NCBI GenBank assembly: GCA_020740775.1
Contig: JAHEWK010000006.1
Location: 1,426,001-1,490,000 of the forward strand
Direction: 5' to 3'
DNA length: 64,000 nucleotides
Origin: Ilyonectria destructans
Lineage: Eukaryota > Ascomycota > Sordariomycetes > Hypocreales > Nectriaceae
Shown: positions 1 through 10,999 of the stretch, piece after piece
Numbering within the stretch: position 1 is the stretch's first letter
Layout: the number at the start of each line of letters is the position of its first letter
The notes under the pieces: generated by a model
Seen by the model: the letters and a program-made list of their open reading frames with translations, nothing else
What the model was told of the DNA's origin: nothing
The model's database searches: none
Made by a program: the position numbers and the translations under genes

Positions 1-251
1 AGAAATGGAAAGGGTGTGGGGGGAGGAATTCGGGTTCTTCTACCTCGCCTCGTCTGTGGATGACGCCTGGGATCAGGGAGCAGGGATTGAGGTACAGCAG
101 GACCTGATATTACGTTGTCTTCTTTTTCACTTCTCCCTTGGTATAGTGTCCTTGCTGTTTTCGTCCTTGTTCTGCCCCGCTGCTGTAATGGACCCCCTGT
201 CATGTCGTCTATTCCTAGATGCTCATGTCATATACGTCATGGGAACTAGTA

Positions 252-3200
252 TCATGACCACTTGACATCGCTCGGCGCCCGACTTCGCCTCTTGCTGGTG
301 ACGTGGACGCCGACGCCCGCCGCCGTCATACCGGACAGACCCAGGCTTGGGGGCCCGCCGCTACCGTCTCTACTGCCTAGACCGTCTCTGCTACTCAGCC
401 CATCGCGGCTCCTGAGACCGTCGCGGCTGGCTGATGCGCGGACGACGTTCTCCTTATTACTCAGGCTGCTGTCGCTGCGGACAACCATGGGCGAGTCAGA
501 CCGGGCGATACCACCGCCTCTGTCCATCCTGGCACTGCCTGGACCAGCCATCGACGTCCGGGGGAGGCGGCTTTTGCCTGCGGCGTTGCCCAGCGACATG
601 GACTCTCCGCTGACGCGTCGTGGGATGCCGGTCGGTCCATCTCGGCTTCGGGGCCGGTAGAGGATGCCTTCTCGCTCTCGCTCCAGAGCGGCTGACCGGC
701 GTGGGCTGGCCGCAACCTCGATGTATGCGTTTCCTGCGAGGCTGGCTCGGCTCCGATGCGTCGGCGTCTGCGGGACGGACGCGGACGTGTGCAGGCCCGG
801 TGGCGTATAACTGGTGTTGCGTCGCGACCCCGAACGCCGCGAAGAGGTCGAGCTCGGTACACTGGGGACGACCTCGTGCGGTCTTGCGTTTCCTTCGACG
901 CTGGACCTGACCAGTTCCGAAGCCAGGTTCCGTACCAGAACGGCCGAATCCTTCTCCGATAGCGTCTGGATGGCGTCCATGAGAGAACGAACCTGGGAGC
1001 TGTTGAGCGACCTGGTTCCATCGCCGCTTCCGAGCCCTGGCTCGCACGCATCCATGATGGTCCTCACCAGCCTGAGCAAGTTCAGGCGCACCACGGCCTT
1101 CTTGTGTCCCAGTCTTTGGGAAATGCCCCCAAACATCTCGGGCTTCGCCAGCGATGCCGCGACCGACGGGCTCAGGCGCAGCAGCTTGAGCAGGGGCTCT
1201 AGAAGGTTCGAGTCGAACGAGTTGAGCTTATTGGTATTGAAGCAGCTGACGATGGCGCGCGTGAAGTGGCCGTCCACGAGGTGACTCTCCACGTTGGCCG
1301 TCTCTTCCTGTAACCAGATCAGGATGGCATCCAACGCCGTTACCTGCCAGTACTGGTCCGTCAAGAGCGAGACGTAAAAGTCCAGGCCCTTGTTCTGCCA
1401 CAGATATCTGCGACCCTTAGATCCGGAATGCGCCATATCGCACAGGATCGGTAGCGCAAACTCCTTCGGTGGCCGGTCTGTCCGCATGATGCGGAGCAAC
1501 AGCGGGATGATACCGCCCACGGCAGCATCCTCTTGGCGCTCCTTGCTGAGACGGCAGAGGTTGAAGAGGGTGTTGAGGACTTGGTTGGAGATTTCCCGGA
1601 AATGCGTTTGACCCTTCTTCATGCTGTAACTGAGGAGGTCGATGAGGAATTCGATGGCGTCGGCGGAGTGGAGGGATTCGATAGTCGTAGAAAGCATCGA
1701 GAGGTTCTTGATGAACTTGAGCATCGTGATTTGGTGGACGGCAGTCATCCGCCGTAGGTCCTTCAGAACGCTCTTCAACACCTGTCGGTCTGCCACCACC
1801 TCCTTGACGTAGTTCTCTGCCTGGCTGAAGAGGTAGAAGATGTTGACGATTCGCCCTTCGATGAGTTCGTCCAGCTCATCTTCGCCTTCTTCATCGAGAA
1901 CTCTGTGCAGTACCAAGGCCAACGGGTACAAGATCTTGCTGCGTGAGAAGATTCTGCAAAAGTCGTTCTTGGGCGTCGGGCCCTGAAGCTCGAAGACGTT
2001 CCAAATACCGTTGACGCCAATGAGAACCAAGTCTCTGGCGTTGTCGTAGTCTTCATCGAGAAATTCGACGAGCACGTTGAGACCACCGGCGGAGACGAAC
2101 ATCTGCAGTGTCAGAGTCGACGTCTGATACATCTGGCGCACAAAAGCCGCTGCTTCTAGACGAATCTCGTCTGAGTACTGCCGGGCTGCAAATTTGGTAA
2201 TGATGGGGATACCACCAACGAAGCACAGATTCTCTTGGATTTCGACATCGTCAAGGATAATCTTACACATGTTAGCGAGGCCTGATAGCTTATGACTGAC
2301 TTGGCCTACCGCGTTGACTACTTTGAGCAGCTGCAATATCGTGTATTGCCGGCTCTTCACCGTGCAGGGTTCCAAGATCTCCAGGATGGGCAATAATCCA
2401 TGAGCGCTGATGATGAGGTTCTTCACCTCATTGTTCTCCCATAGCAGGGCAAGCTGGATGCGGTTAGGCATGTCCTGATTCCGACACATGGGATACCACT
2501 TACTAGGTCTTCAGAGAACTCTGCCAGTGCGTCCTCACTTTCCGTCGTCTTCAAAGATCTTACCAAGCCCTCTACCTTCTCTGCTAACCTGGCGTGCCTG
2601 TCTCTGGCAATGTTGGCTTCTAGATCCATCTCGTCCCATCCAGGGTCCATTGATGCAAACGGGTCGTCTTCGTCTTCGTCATCCCCCAGCCACGAGTTAC
2701 TTGACACTCTAGATAAGAGCATCAGCCCGCCATCCTCGGATCCTCGCTCGCTCTCTTCCACTTCTGCAATCGGGGCTTCGGGTCCAAAGATGTCACTGAA
2801 ATCTTCGTCATCGTCCTCGGCAAACTTCTGGATTTCTATCGAGGAGCGAGTGCGTCTCATGGGACGATCCGGAAGCACGGTTGGCCGTGACGCGAGCGTC
2901 TTCTTTATACTTCCCGCTATGGGATCTTGCATCGATCTAGGCAGAGTCGTGAGATCTGAGGGGTGGAAGAGTTGTGGAGCATCGCTCTGTCGTGAGCCCT
3001 GCGGGCAAAATGTTAGCTAATGCACAATGATCGGCCAAGGAGAACTGGTATAGTATACCTTCTTGACTGCCTGGTTCACTCCGTGATTAAACACACTGTC
3101 GTTGTCCACAAAGAGGTCTGAAAAGTCCTCTATACTCTGTTCTCGGAATACCACATCGGGCCTCGGCGGTAGTTCGAACCGGTTGCCAAAATGTGACTTC

Positions 3201-5225
3201 GTTGGTGATTTGGTCCGTCCCGAGCCTGAAAGGCCTGCAGCCCTGCTCACGCTCGACCTGTTCCGGTGATGTGACCTGGACGGCTCCATGGGCTTCTCGG
3301 GCTTCTTGGGCAACGGCCTAATCGTCTGCTCCTGCGGGTCGTTATCATGCCAATGGTGGGGGCCCTTGATTGTCATAAGCTCCCCCTCAAAGTCCTCATC
3401 GTAGTTGGAGCTGTCGTTCCTCCCATCGTTGACCGACGCGAATGCCTTCAGGCGGTCACTCGACAGTAAACCACCAAAATTATCCTGTGGTTTGAGATGC
3501 GGCAATTGGAGTGCGCGGGGCGAAATGGCCGTCGTGAAATCATCGTCCCAGTTGTCGTCATCTATAAGCTAAAGTCAGTGCCTGTTGGGAGCTTAAACAC
3601 GATTGGGGTTGATAGGCTTCTGCAAGTGTGCAGCCGGTTCAAGATTAAAAGCAATGGAAAGATAAACGCTATAGTTTGTGACATACCAGCAAGTTCGGGT
3701 TTCCTGAAAGCTTCAGCACCAGGTCGAGGCTTGGCAAGAGTCAAAGGCGCCTTGCCAGGCGTCCCTCCAAATCGAGTTGAGGGACCAGCCTCGGAACCGA
3801 TCGACGCGCGGAGGGATGATTCTGAAGATTTGAGGGCCTTGTTCCATTGTTTGACTTCTTCGACGGCTTGGCTAAAGTTAGAGGGTGCTTTTGAGACAGG
3901 CGCTTCCGCTCGACGGCACCCGGTGATCCAAGGATGGCGGAGTAGCTTTCGGGCGGTAACTCGGAGATTGGGATCTTTTTGGAAGCATTGCATTAGGAAA
4001 TCTCGGGCGGCCTGCATTGAGTTAGAAAGCGGAGACTGCCAAGGGGGCATTGAAGACTAGCAGCAGAGATACCCTCCGGTAGAGGAGGGTGGTCATCGTT
4101 CACAATGGCGAACAAGGCGGGCATGGCGGCCAAGTTGTGATACGGCGGTTTGCCCTGCAGCAACTCAATCACGGTACATCCAACACTCCAGATATCCGAG
4201 GAAGAGCTAGCTCCAGAGAGCTGGATGATCTCAGGGGCCATCCAGTAGGGGGTTCCCACGACTTGGGCTTCCTTGTCTTGCCCACTGGCGAGGGTACTCG
4301 TAGAAACACCGAAATCTGCCAGCTTGACGGTGCCGTCTTTGGTGGTCAGGATGTTGGCGCCCTTGATATCGCGATGGATGACACCCTGGTCGTGGAGGTA
4401 GTGCAGACCATGAAGAACTTGCGTCATGTAGACGCCGACCAGGTTTTCAGGAAACTTGCCGTAGGATTTGCAAATGGAATGCAGGGAACCATTTTCGCAA
4501 TATCTGGTTGCCAGTTAATTTTCAGTTCTCAGCCATTCATTCCTCATTGGAGGGTCCTACTCCAAGATGATGTTGAGACAGTCCACCGACTTCACGAAGC
4601 CGATGTACTTGACAATGTTGTCATGCTGTTCACGGTTAGTCCATTGCTGCCCTTGAGTTCCTGGGAAATTGTGAGGTTTCTCTTACATGAAGATTCTTGA
4701 GCAAGTCGATTTCGCTCTATGCGCCCTCGAGCCCGTCAGCATCTCAGTCTCCTGCCTAGCTTCCCCTCAAAATTCGGCTCAGCTCGCCCACACCACAACA
4801 AACCCACCTCGATCATGCGCAGCTCGCTTTTCGGTAGATCCGTGAGCTTTATCTGCTTTACGGCAACGGCTTCGCCGTTTCCCCAGTTGAAGGCTTTGTA
4901 GACGGAGCCAAAGGCGCCTTTTCCGAGACATTCACCCAAGCGCTATTCCACCACCAAAAAAAAACCGTACGTTAGCACTTCTGCAATATCTCACCCACAG
5001 CAAATCCCCCACGGCCGGGACGATGTAGGCCAGCACCTTGGTGGAAAGGGAATCGGTTCGGTAGGTAGGGGGTGTACACACGTAGTCCTTCAAGCCCGGA
5101 TCCTGCAGGGCAGAGCTCTCGCGGTGCTTGTCTTTGCGCGAAGGTGTGCCGGGCATGGCTGAGCGTTCGCGGCCGGCCACGGCACCGGCGCGGCCATTGG
5201 CGTGGTACTGCCGCTCGGGCAGCAT
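252..5225 (-). CDS. sepH: SepH / Cdc7-type septation initiation network protein kinase
   Basis: STE-family Ser/Thr kinase of the septation initiation network, acting at spindle pole bodies to trigger septum formation (family knowledge). Ten exons give about 1430 aa: 5225-5082, 4942-4808, 4716-4687, 4625-4561, 4503-4062, 4011-3687, 3561-3059, 2998-2504, 2453-2310, 2261-252. The kinase domain starts near residue 49: glycine loop [12 protein letters not shown] lysine near 77, HRDIKGAN with catalytic Asp near 170, DFG near 188, then GTPYWMAPE. An acidic linker (DDDNWDDDF) follows, then a long helical repeat region ([16 protein letters not shown], [14 protein letters not shown]) as in Aspergillus SepH, and a Ser/Arg-rich tail ending near APSDVKWS. 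The start is the only suitable ATG before the DPGLKDY segment that precedes the kinase domain. Oddities: intron 2309-2262 is stop-free and 48 bp, and intron 4061-4012 fits only a GC-AG donor. Identity is very likely; the exact N-terminus is less certain. Confidence 0.93.
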
Positions 5226-8200
5226 CTCTCAGGTTCACTCTCTCCTGGCGATGCTCAACGGTGGCTGTCCCCGGGCGGGATGTGCCTCGACAAGCAGGCG
5301 CAGCGGCAGCGAGTGACCGGGTGGCAGCGGAGGACGAAGAGATGGGCGTCAAGGCGGGGATCGCATTCCCGGCTAGGATCGAGCTGTGGCAGCGGGAAGG
5401 AGTTGCATCCGCATCCGCATGCGAGGCAAGGATCGAATTGCGCGGATTCCTCGTGGTTCGATCGGTCGTCTCGGTCGCTACCGGGCTGTCGGCGTCGTCG
5501 TGGTCGAGGATCGTGGGCGCGGGAGTTGAGATGGAGGGAGGGGCGGCGGATCAGCAGCAAGGGACGGCGTCGGGTCGTGGGAGGCGACGGAGAGCGGGCC
5601 CGGGGCTAGTTCAAAGGAAAGACGGTTCGACACTGGGGCCGGAGGAAAAGAGAGGGAGGGAAGCCCGTTGTGTGGCGAGGAAGAGAGAGGAGCGGAGTGA
5701 GAGGGAGTGGGCGAGGATGGGAGAGGAAATTCAGCCCAGGTACAGAAGGATGCACAATGCCGTTGCCAATCAATCAATGGCCGTTGTGTTGTATCTCAAC
5801 CCAACCCAAGACCGAGACCAAGCAAGACCAAGTCCCAGACCAGCGACCAGCGACCACAGACCACAGACCAGCGACCAACACACCCACACACACCACTACA
5901 GCCAGCCAGCGTAGCCCTGTAAGCCCCCGCCTGTAGGCAGCCTCCCAGCAGCCTATGGGGAGCCCGTAGGGAGCTGGCACGGCCTGCGAGCCATCCACTG
6001 TAAGAGGGACGTGTGGCAGACATGGGGGCTACCCGGGGGGCATCCATGCAAGGGCCCTTCGGGGTACGGAGGTGCACGGCGCGGTGCGTGGGCGCCCAGC
6101 GCTGATGCGCTGATGCAGTGATGCAGTGATGCCGGGCGGCGGCACCTATTCCAGGGATCGGCACGGGCGCTGCAGGGCGCTGGACTGCGCTGGAACAAAC
6201 CTGCGGCTGTGCTTCCCCCGCCCCTAATCAGGCCCTAGGCGGGTACGAGTTGTGCTCGGGCGTACATACATGCGAGTGTAGGTACCTGGTGGGTTTTACA
6301 GGGCGCCCGCCGCTGAGGTTTACCGTACATTGCAGGTGTTGTTGCAGGTATTACTGCATGCCCTACTGGCGACTGGCTGCCCGTTCTTCTCCACCAGCTC
6401 TCTCCCAATCTTCCGGTTTCCCCACTGGCTCCTGGGCGGCGGCCTTCCCATCTGCTCCGAATTCCCCACAGTTGAGGTGGCTAGCTCCCCATGGATCCCT
6501 TTTTCACGCGCCTGTTTTCACGCCCAACGGGCACCCGAAATCAACACGAACAACAAGACAAGGCAAGTCAATCCAAGTCAATCCAAGACAAGGGCGAGGG
6601 CGGTTCAGATCTCAATACCTGGCCCTGCAAATTAACCATGTCTTCGTTTTGTTTCTCCATCTGCAGGGTCGCTCAAGCCCTAGAAATGGCGTCGATACAG
6701 AACACGGCAACATCCATCCTTCAGATCACGCCCATGTCATGCCATGTAATGCAAACGGATTCACGGTGTCTGGGCAGGTCTCACTTTTTGTCTCCATTGA
6801 GCGTCCTTCCCCAGGCGCCACAATCCCTTGCGTTAAATGGGAAGAATGCTCGCCAACTCCAAGTCAAGGCCAAGACACAGGGAGTGGATGAAAGGCTTCA
6901 GCCCCCGGATTACTTGGTGGATTAGGGGAGGTGCCTAGGTGCGCCATCTCCTCTCTCGGACTCGGATTCCCTTGTTTAGACTCGAGTAATTACTGGTAGT
7001 TGCCCTATCTAATCCGTATATCCACGCTCGCTCCCTCGGGCGGTCCATGTCTCAGCCCGCCCTCGGCCGTGTGGCTTCGAGCATTCAGATCTGGTTAGTC
7101 CAGGGACAATCAATTAATACACAGTCGCAAATGATGACGACTCCTTCCCGTTGTCGATAAACAACTCATCACCTCCATCCCAAGAACGATGGCCGACTTT
7201 TTGCTCTTTCAGCCTGCTTCAGCGACGCCCCAACTAGCGCCTCTCACCTTTCTGAGCTTCCATCCCACCCACGACGGATGATGAAATCAACCAACCAACC
7301 AACTATCTCTCTAACTATTGCCTTAGCCTCGCGCCGCTAATGCGACACATCCTGGCTTGTCTACACCCATCGGGCATGGGGAGCGCACTTGGCCTCCCCA
7401 GTTTAATCTCTTACTCGCTGCAATCCTCCGATCTGGTGTGCCTCGCCACGTCGGCTCCCTTGAAGAGCTGAGCCTGGCTACCGAGATATGTGTACGCAAC
7501 CTGGGCCCGTCCATGGCGGCTCCGGCGCCGATCGCCTTTGCAAATCACGCGGGAGGGGAACTGTCCAGGGTGCGGTCTAGAGTGGCCTCCCAGGCTCCTG
7601 TTGCATCCATGCGTTCCGCTCAGCGACAGTGTGACGTGACGCTGGCATGACGATGTCTCGTGGCGTGCGTCAGGGATGTCGTCAATGCCTTGAGCCTTGA
7701 CTGCCTACTCTGTAAGTACCTGCTCTCCACTCATTCTAAACCGCCAAACCGCTAGGCCATGCGAGAAAGGTTAACTCGCGAATCAATGCCTCCGAGCATT
7801 AGCGAAACCCAGGGCGGTGAGGAGCCAGCTGCGCAGATAGATGGAATACAGCAGCAAGTGCCCACCCACCATGTCTCGTAACCCTTGTTCTCAATCCCGA
7901 TTTGTAGATCCGGAGGGGCAAGCATCCGTCCCGAGAACCAGGCAAGGCTATTTACTACGCAGTACTTCACCCCAGCGACTTAGGCCAGGGTTCTTCAAAA
8001 CGTTCCCATTTCTGGCAATTGGAGTCGTGACGAAGTGAAACCGTTAAGCAGTGCCTGGAGTAAGCTATATGTGTAAAACATACCCACGCAAGCCATACTC
8101 GACTAACCACGCGACAGGGACATTCAACGCCTACATGTCAAGATTTCCGAGAAACCATGTGAAACTGACATTCAAACATAGCCATGCCAGAAAAACAGGG

Positions 8201-8456
8201 CCACCTTTGGTGGTCTTTTTGCATTCATTTATGCTGTTCGCTTAACCCATTAAAACCATGGCTACGTCAGCCAAGAATCCTATCGCAAGCCAAAATCAAA
8301 TCCCAAGATACTCCGATATGATACAGCACATCCTCACCTGCCTTTCTTTCATCTCTCAGCCGTTTTGGATCCTCCGTGGTTTCGTCCAGTTCTCCCGTTT
8401 CCACCTCCTCCAACTGTCGCTGTCAAGGAAAATCGTAACATGGCCTACCCGGCCTT
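5226..8456. other. Gene-poor stretch, 3.2 kb, upstream of sepH
   Basis: No convincing coding region was found. It should hold the sepH promoter and the 3' end of the gene to the right. Visible structure is limited to short imperfect tandem repeats: an ACCAGCGACC/ACAGACC array at about 5830-5885, GATGCRSTGATGCAGT repeats at about 6103-6133, and a CAAGTCAATC duplication at about 6566-6588. Several open frames overlap here on both strands but show no recognisable domain and no consistent splice structure. Confidence 0.6.
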
Positions 8457-9848
8457 CTAATCTGTTCCATCCTGCGGGAGTGTTCTGCTGAGGCCAGCCT
8501 CAGCCCACCACTCGTCCGGTATATCCTCCCGTCGAGCCAGGCTGCGGACGATGCGCTGCATACCTGCCCACTCCTCCTCCCCCGGGGTCGTATTGTTCGC
8601 TGATGTTGCGGAGCTCTCCCGGTTCGGACTCCGGCGCTCCGTTCCCTGCTCGTCGTCCGAGGTGCCTACGGACAGATGTCCAACCCATCCATGTCGGGTT
8701 CCGCGCAGGTGCGCGAGAGACAAGGATCCGTTTGAGATGACGTCCGTCATCAGCTCGTCTCCCATTTCCCGCTGGCGGTCCACTGGGCCATTTCGGGCCC
8801 GTGCCGAACGCTCGGAGGCGGTTGCCCCGCGCCGACTAAAAGGTCCGTCTGCCGGACCGTCTAACGGCCCGTCCAGCGGCCCGTCCAGGTTGTAGTCGGG
8901 GACTCGCATCCGAACACGCCTCGACTCGTTATAGCGACGGTGAATTTGTCTTGAGTCAGGTTGGTCGTGATCGGCTCCCTCCGTGTCCGAGTTCTCACAT
9001 CCCGACTCACATGGCTGGTCTGGTGCTCCAGGTTCGCCGAGCTCGGGTCCGGTCAGAGATGTGCTTGAGGATACACCAGCGCTCTGGGAAGCCACGGTGG
9101 AGTGGAAGGAGGAGCCCGCGCTGGGTGGCTGAGGGTCAGGGGTCAATGTGGTTAAGAGGGTGTCCCAACCCTCAGGACTCAGGCTCCTGTCACGATCCCC
9201 GAGCCCGTCCACACCTCGCATGCGCTGAATGATTAAATTGCGGTGGTGTTCGCTACCTTCAAACCCTGACAAGGACGCACGGATACGAGACTCCGTCCTT
9301 TGGCGTCGGCTTAAACTATCCGTCACTAACGGGGGGCGAGACACTATTGGCTGTGGCACCAATGGCAAGATTCTCTGATTCGGGCGCGGGCGGCCCTCAC
9401 CATCCTGCTGGGAGTCGAGTTAGCAATCAAGGTCCGAAGTGCTATGATGGCGCCGATTGTAGGAGTAATATATTGGAGCCATACAATATTCATTGGGGCA
9501 ACTTACAATCCGAGTGCGGGGGACGTGTGGAAAAGGATCACCTGCCCACCATCCGATAGTCGCAGCAACATCCCGGAAGTTGTTATTTTCCACTGGTCTG
9601 ACTTGTTGGGTGTCGCCGCTGAACAAGCTGTGGAGCTGTTCCTCGAATCGTTCCCTGCTCTGATCGTCGCTTCTGACCATCTCCCTCAATACTTCGCGGA
9701 ATGGCCTTGAGCGCCCGTCCTCGGCCTGGATGTCGCCGAAATTCACGGGTTCGCCGGGGAGCCGAGCGGGCACACTTGGGCGGCCACTCCCAGATAAAGA
9801 ACTTGATTGCCGCAAGGAGCCGGTGGCCAGTCGATCGCGAATCGACAT
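8457..9848 (-). CDS. Hypothetical low-complexity protein with conserved-looking C-terminus
   Basis: I do not recognise this protein. Two exons are supported: 9848-9507 and 9404-8457, joined over a 102-bp intron with a GTAAGT donor, a CTAAC branch site and a CAG acceptor. This gives at least 429 aa. The start at 9848 is the first in-frame ATG, but the frame stays open and protein-like upstream to about 9990, where CTACAG could be an acceptor, so a 5' exon may be missing. The protein is rich in Ser, Arg, Gly and Asp and looks mostly disordered. It carries a DGPL/DGPA repeat (8841-8888). The last 30 residues are different in character, with IPDEWWAEAGLSR suggesting a short folded or binding motif. 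It faces the dihydrofolate synthetase gene head to head. No function can be assigned. Confidence 0.7.
8841..8888 (-). repeat. Short tandem repeat coding for Asp-Gly-Pro units
   Basis: About four copies of a 12-bp unit (consensus GACGGGCCGCTG on the minus strand) run in frame within the hypothetical protein and encode LDGP-LDGP-LDGP-ADGP. The last unit has diverged. Coding minisatellites like this often vary in copy number between strains. Confidence 0.75.
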
Positions 9849-10999
9849 GTGGCGTCGAATGGCTGCGCGACGTTCGCGAGAATCTGGGCGCGCATGGCGC
9901 CGGATGCCGGAGCGTGATGGTGATGTTGCGCCGTTTTTGTCCGTAGCCTTGGATGGTAAGTCTGACTCGACGGGGGCGACGAATAATCTGTAGAGGGTCG
10001 GGTTCAATCAGTGCACAGGTTCCACGAAATTGCTGCCGGCGTGACGGCGACGGAATCAAAGGAACGCATCGCTACGCGTGATTGAATGACCGCGGGGTGC
10101 AGTCACGGTCGCAACGCGATGTAAGATGCGTTGACGTGATGTGGCGATGGCGGCAAGATCCATCCCTGATGCGGACCAGGGAGTGCGGCTGCGCTGCGAT
10201 GCGCTGGCGCGACGGCGTCAAGGCGGGCTGGGGAAAAAAGGGTTGGCTTACGGAAGGCCCATTTTCGCAGGAATGGGATATTAGAAGCAAGAAACGAAAG
10301 GCGCGAGAGTCGGATTATTGGAGAGGAGCCCCGAGGACTGTCGCTGAAGCTGGGCGGCGTGGCTGGTGATGACGCTGCCTGGAGCGTGAAGTCGGACGTT
10401 GGAGGAGGATGGATCGAGTCGGGAGACGGGGCGACAGGCGACGGGAGGCTCGCGCTGGGGTTAATTGTCAATTTTTCGCGGGGGCGGAGGCGAGAGGCCA
10501 GTGGAAAGAGTTGAAAAGGGAGGCGCGAATCAGGCGGGTGGACACTTCCTGCTCTTGGTTTAATGGCCCGTCCCTGCATGCATGCAGCCGCGTTTATGTT
10601 GATGATGGTTACTGTTAGCGGCTACGAGGCGTTACACGTGAAATTTGCGGTAATAAAACCGGGTGCTAACAGGTGTTATCAAATTGTGGCTGGGAACGCT
10701 CCCGGATTCACACGCTTGGACACAGCCACAAACCATGCCTCTTGGTGGGGCAAGAATGTGTGGCTTGGGCGTGGCACCGAACCTCATGTGGGGCTTGTGC
10801 CGGACTCCCACGCCGCAGCGAAAATTATTGGACCATGATGATGGATTCATTCATCAGTTCACGCCACCATTCCGCTCCAAGGCCTCACTGGCACCGCATC
10901 TCATCCTGTCAATCGGCCAGGAGATTGACCCATCTCTCACATACGTAGCCTCTTCGGCACCTCATCACCGCGGCGGGCCCGGTGAGATGCCGTCTCACC
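9849..10999. promoter_or_regulatory. Divergent promoter region between hypothetical gene and dihydrofolate synthetase
   Basis: About 1.1 kb between divergent start codons. The part near 9850-9990 probably still codes for the leftward gene. Leftward 5' sequence from about 10100 to 10580 is open in more than one frame but is rich in Pro, Ser and Arg without a domain, so I treat it as leader. No clear TATA box was identified. Confidence 0.4.

Noticed and set aside
461..1051. Overlapping minus-strand frames of 183-196 codons inside sepH exon 10
   Set aside because: Arg/Pro/Ser-rich off-frame readings of the sepH C-terminal region; no domains.
5072..5914. A 280-codon plus-strand frame upstream of and overlapping sepH exon 1
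   Set aside because: Runs antisense through the kinase first exon and GC-rich promoter; Arg/Ser-rich low complexity with no family signal.
10103..10579. A 158-codon minus-strand frame between the hypothetical gene and dihydrofolate synthetase
   Set aside because: Pro/Ser-rich and likely 5' leader of the leftward gene; no domain or splice linkage could be shown.
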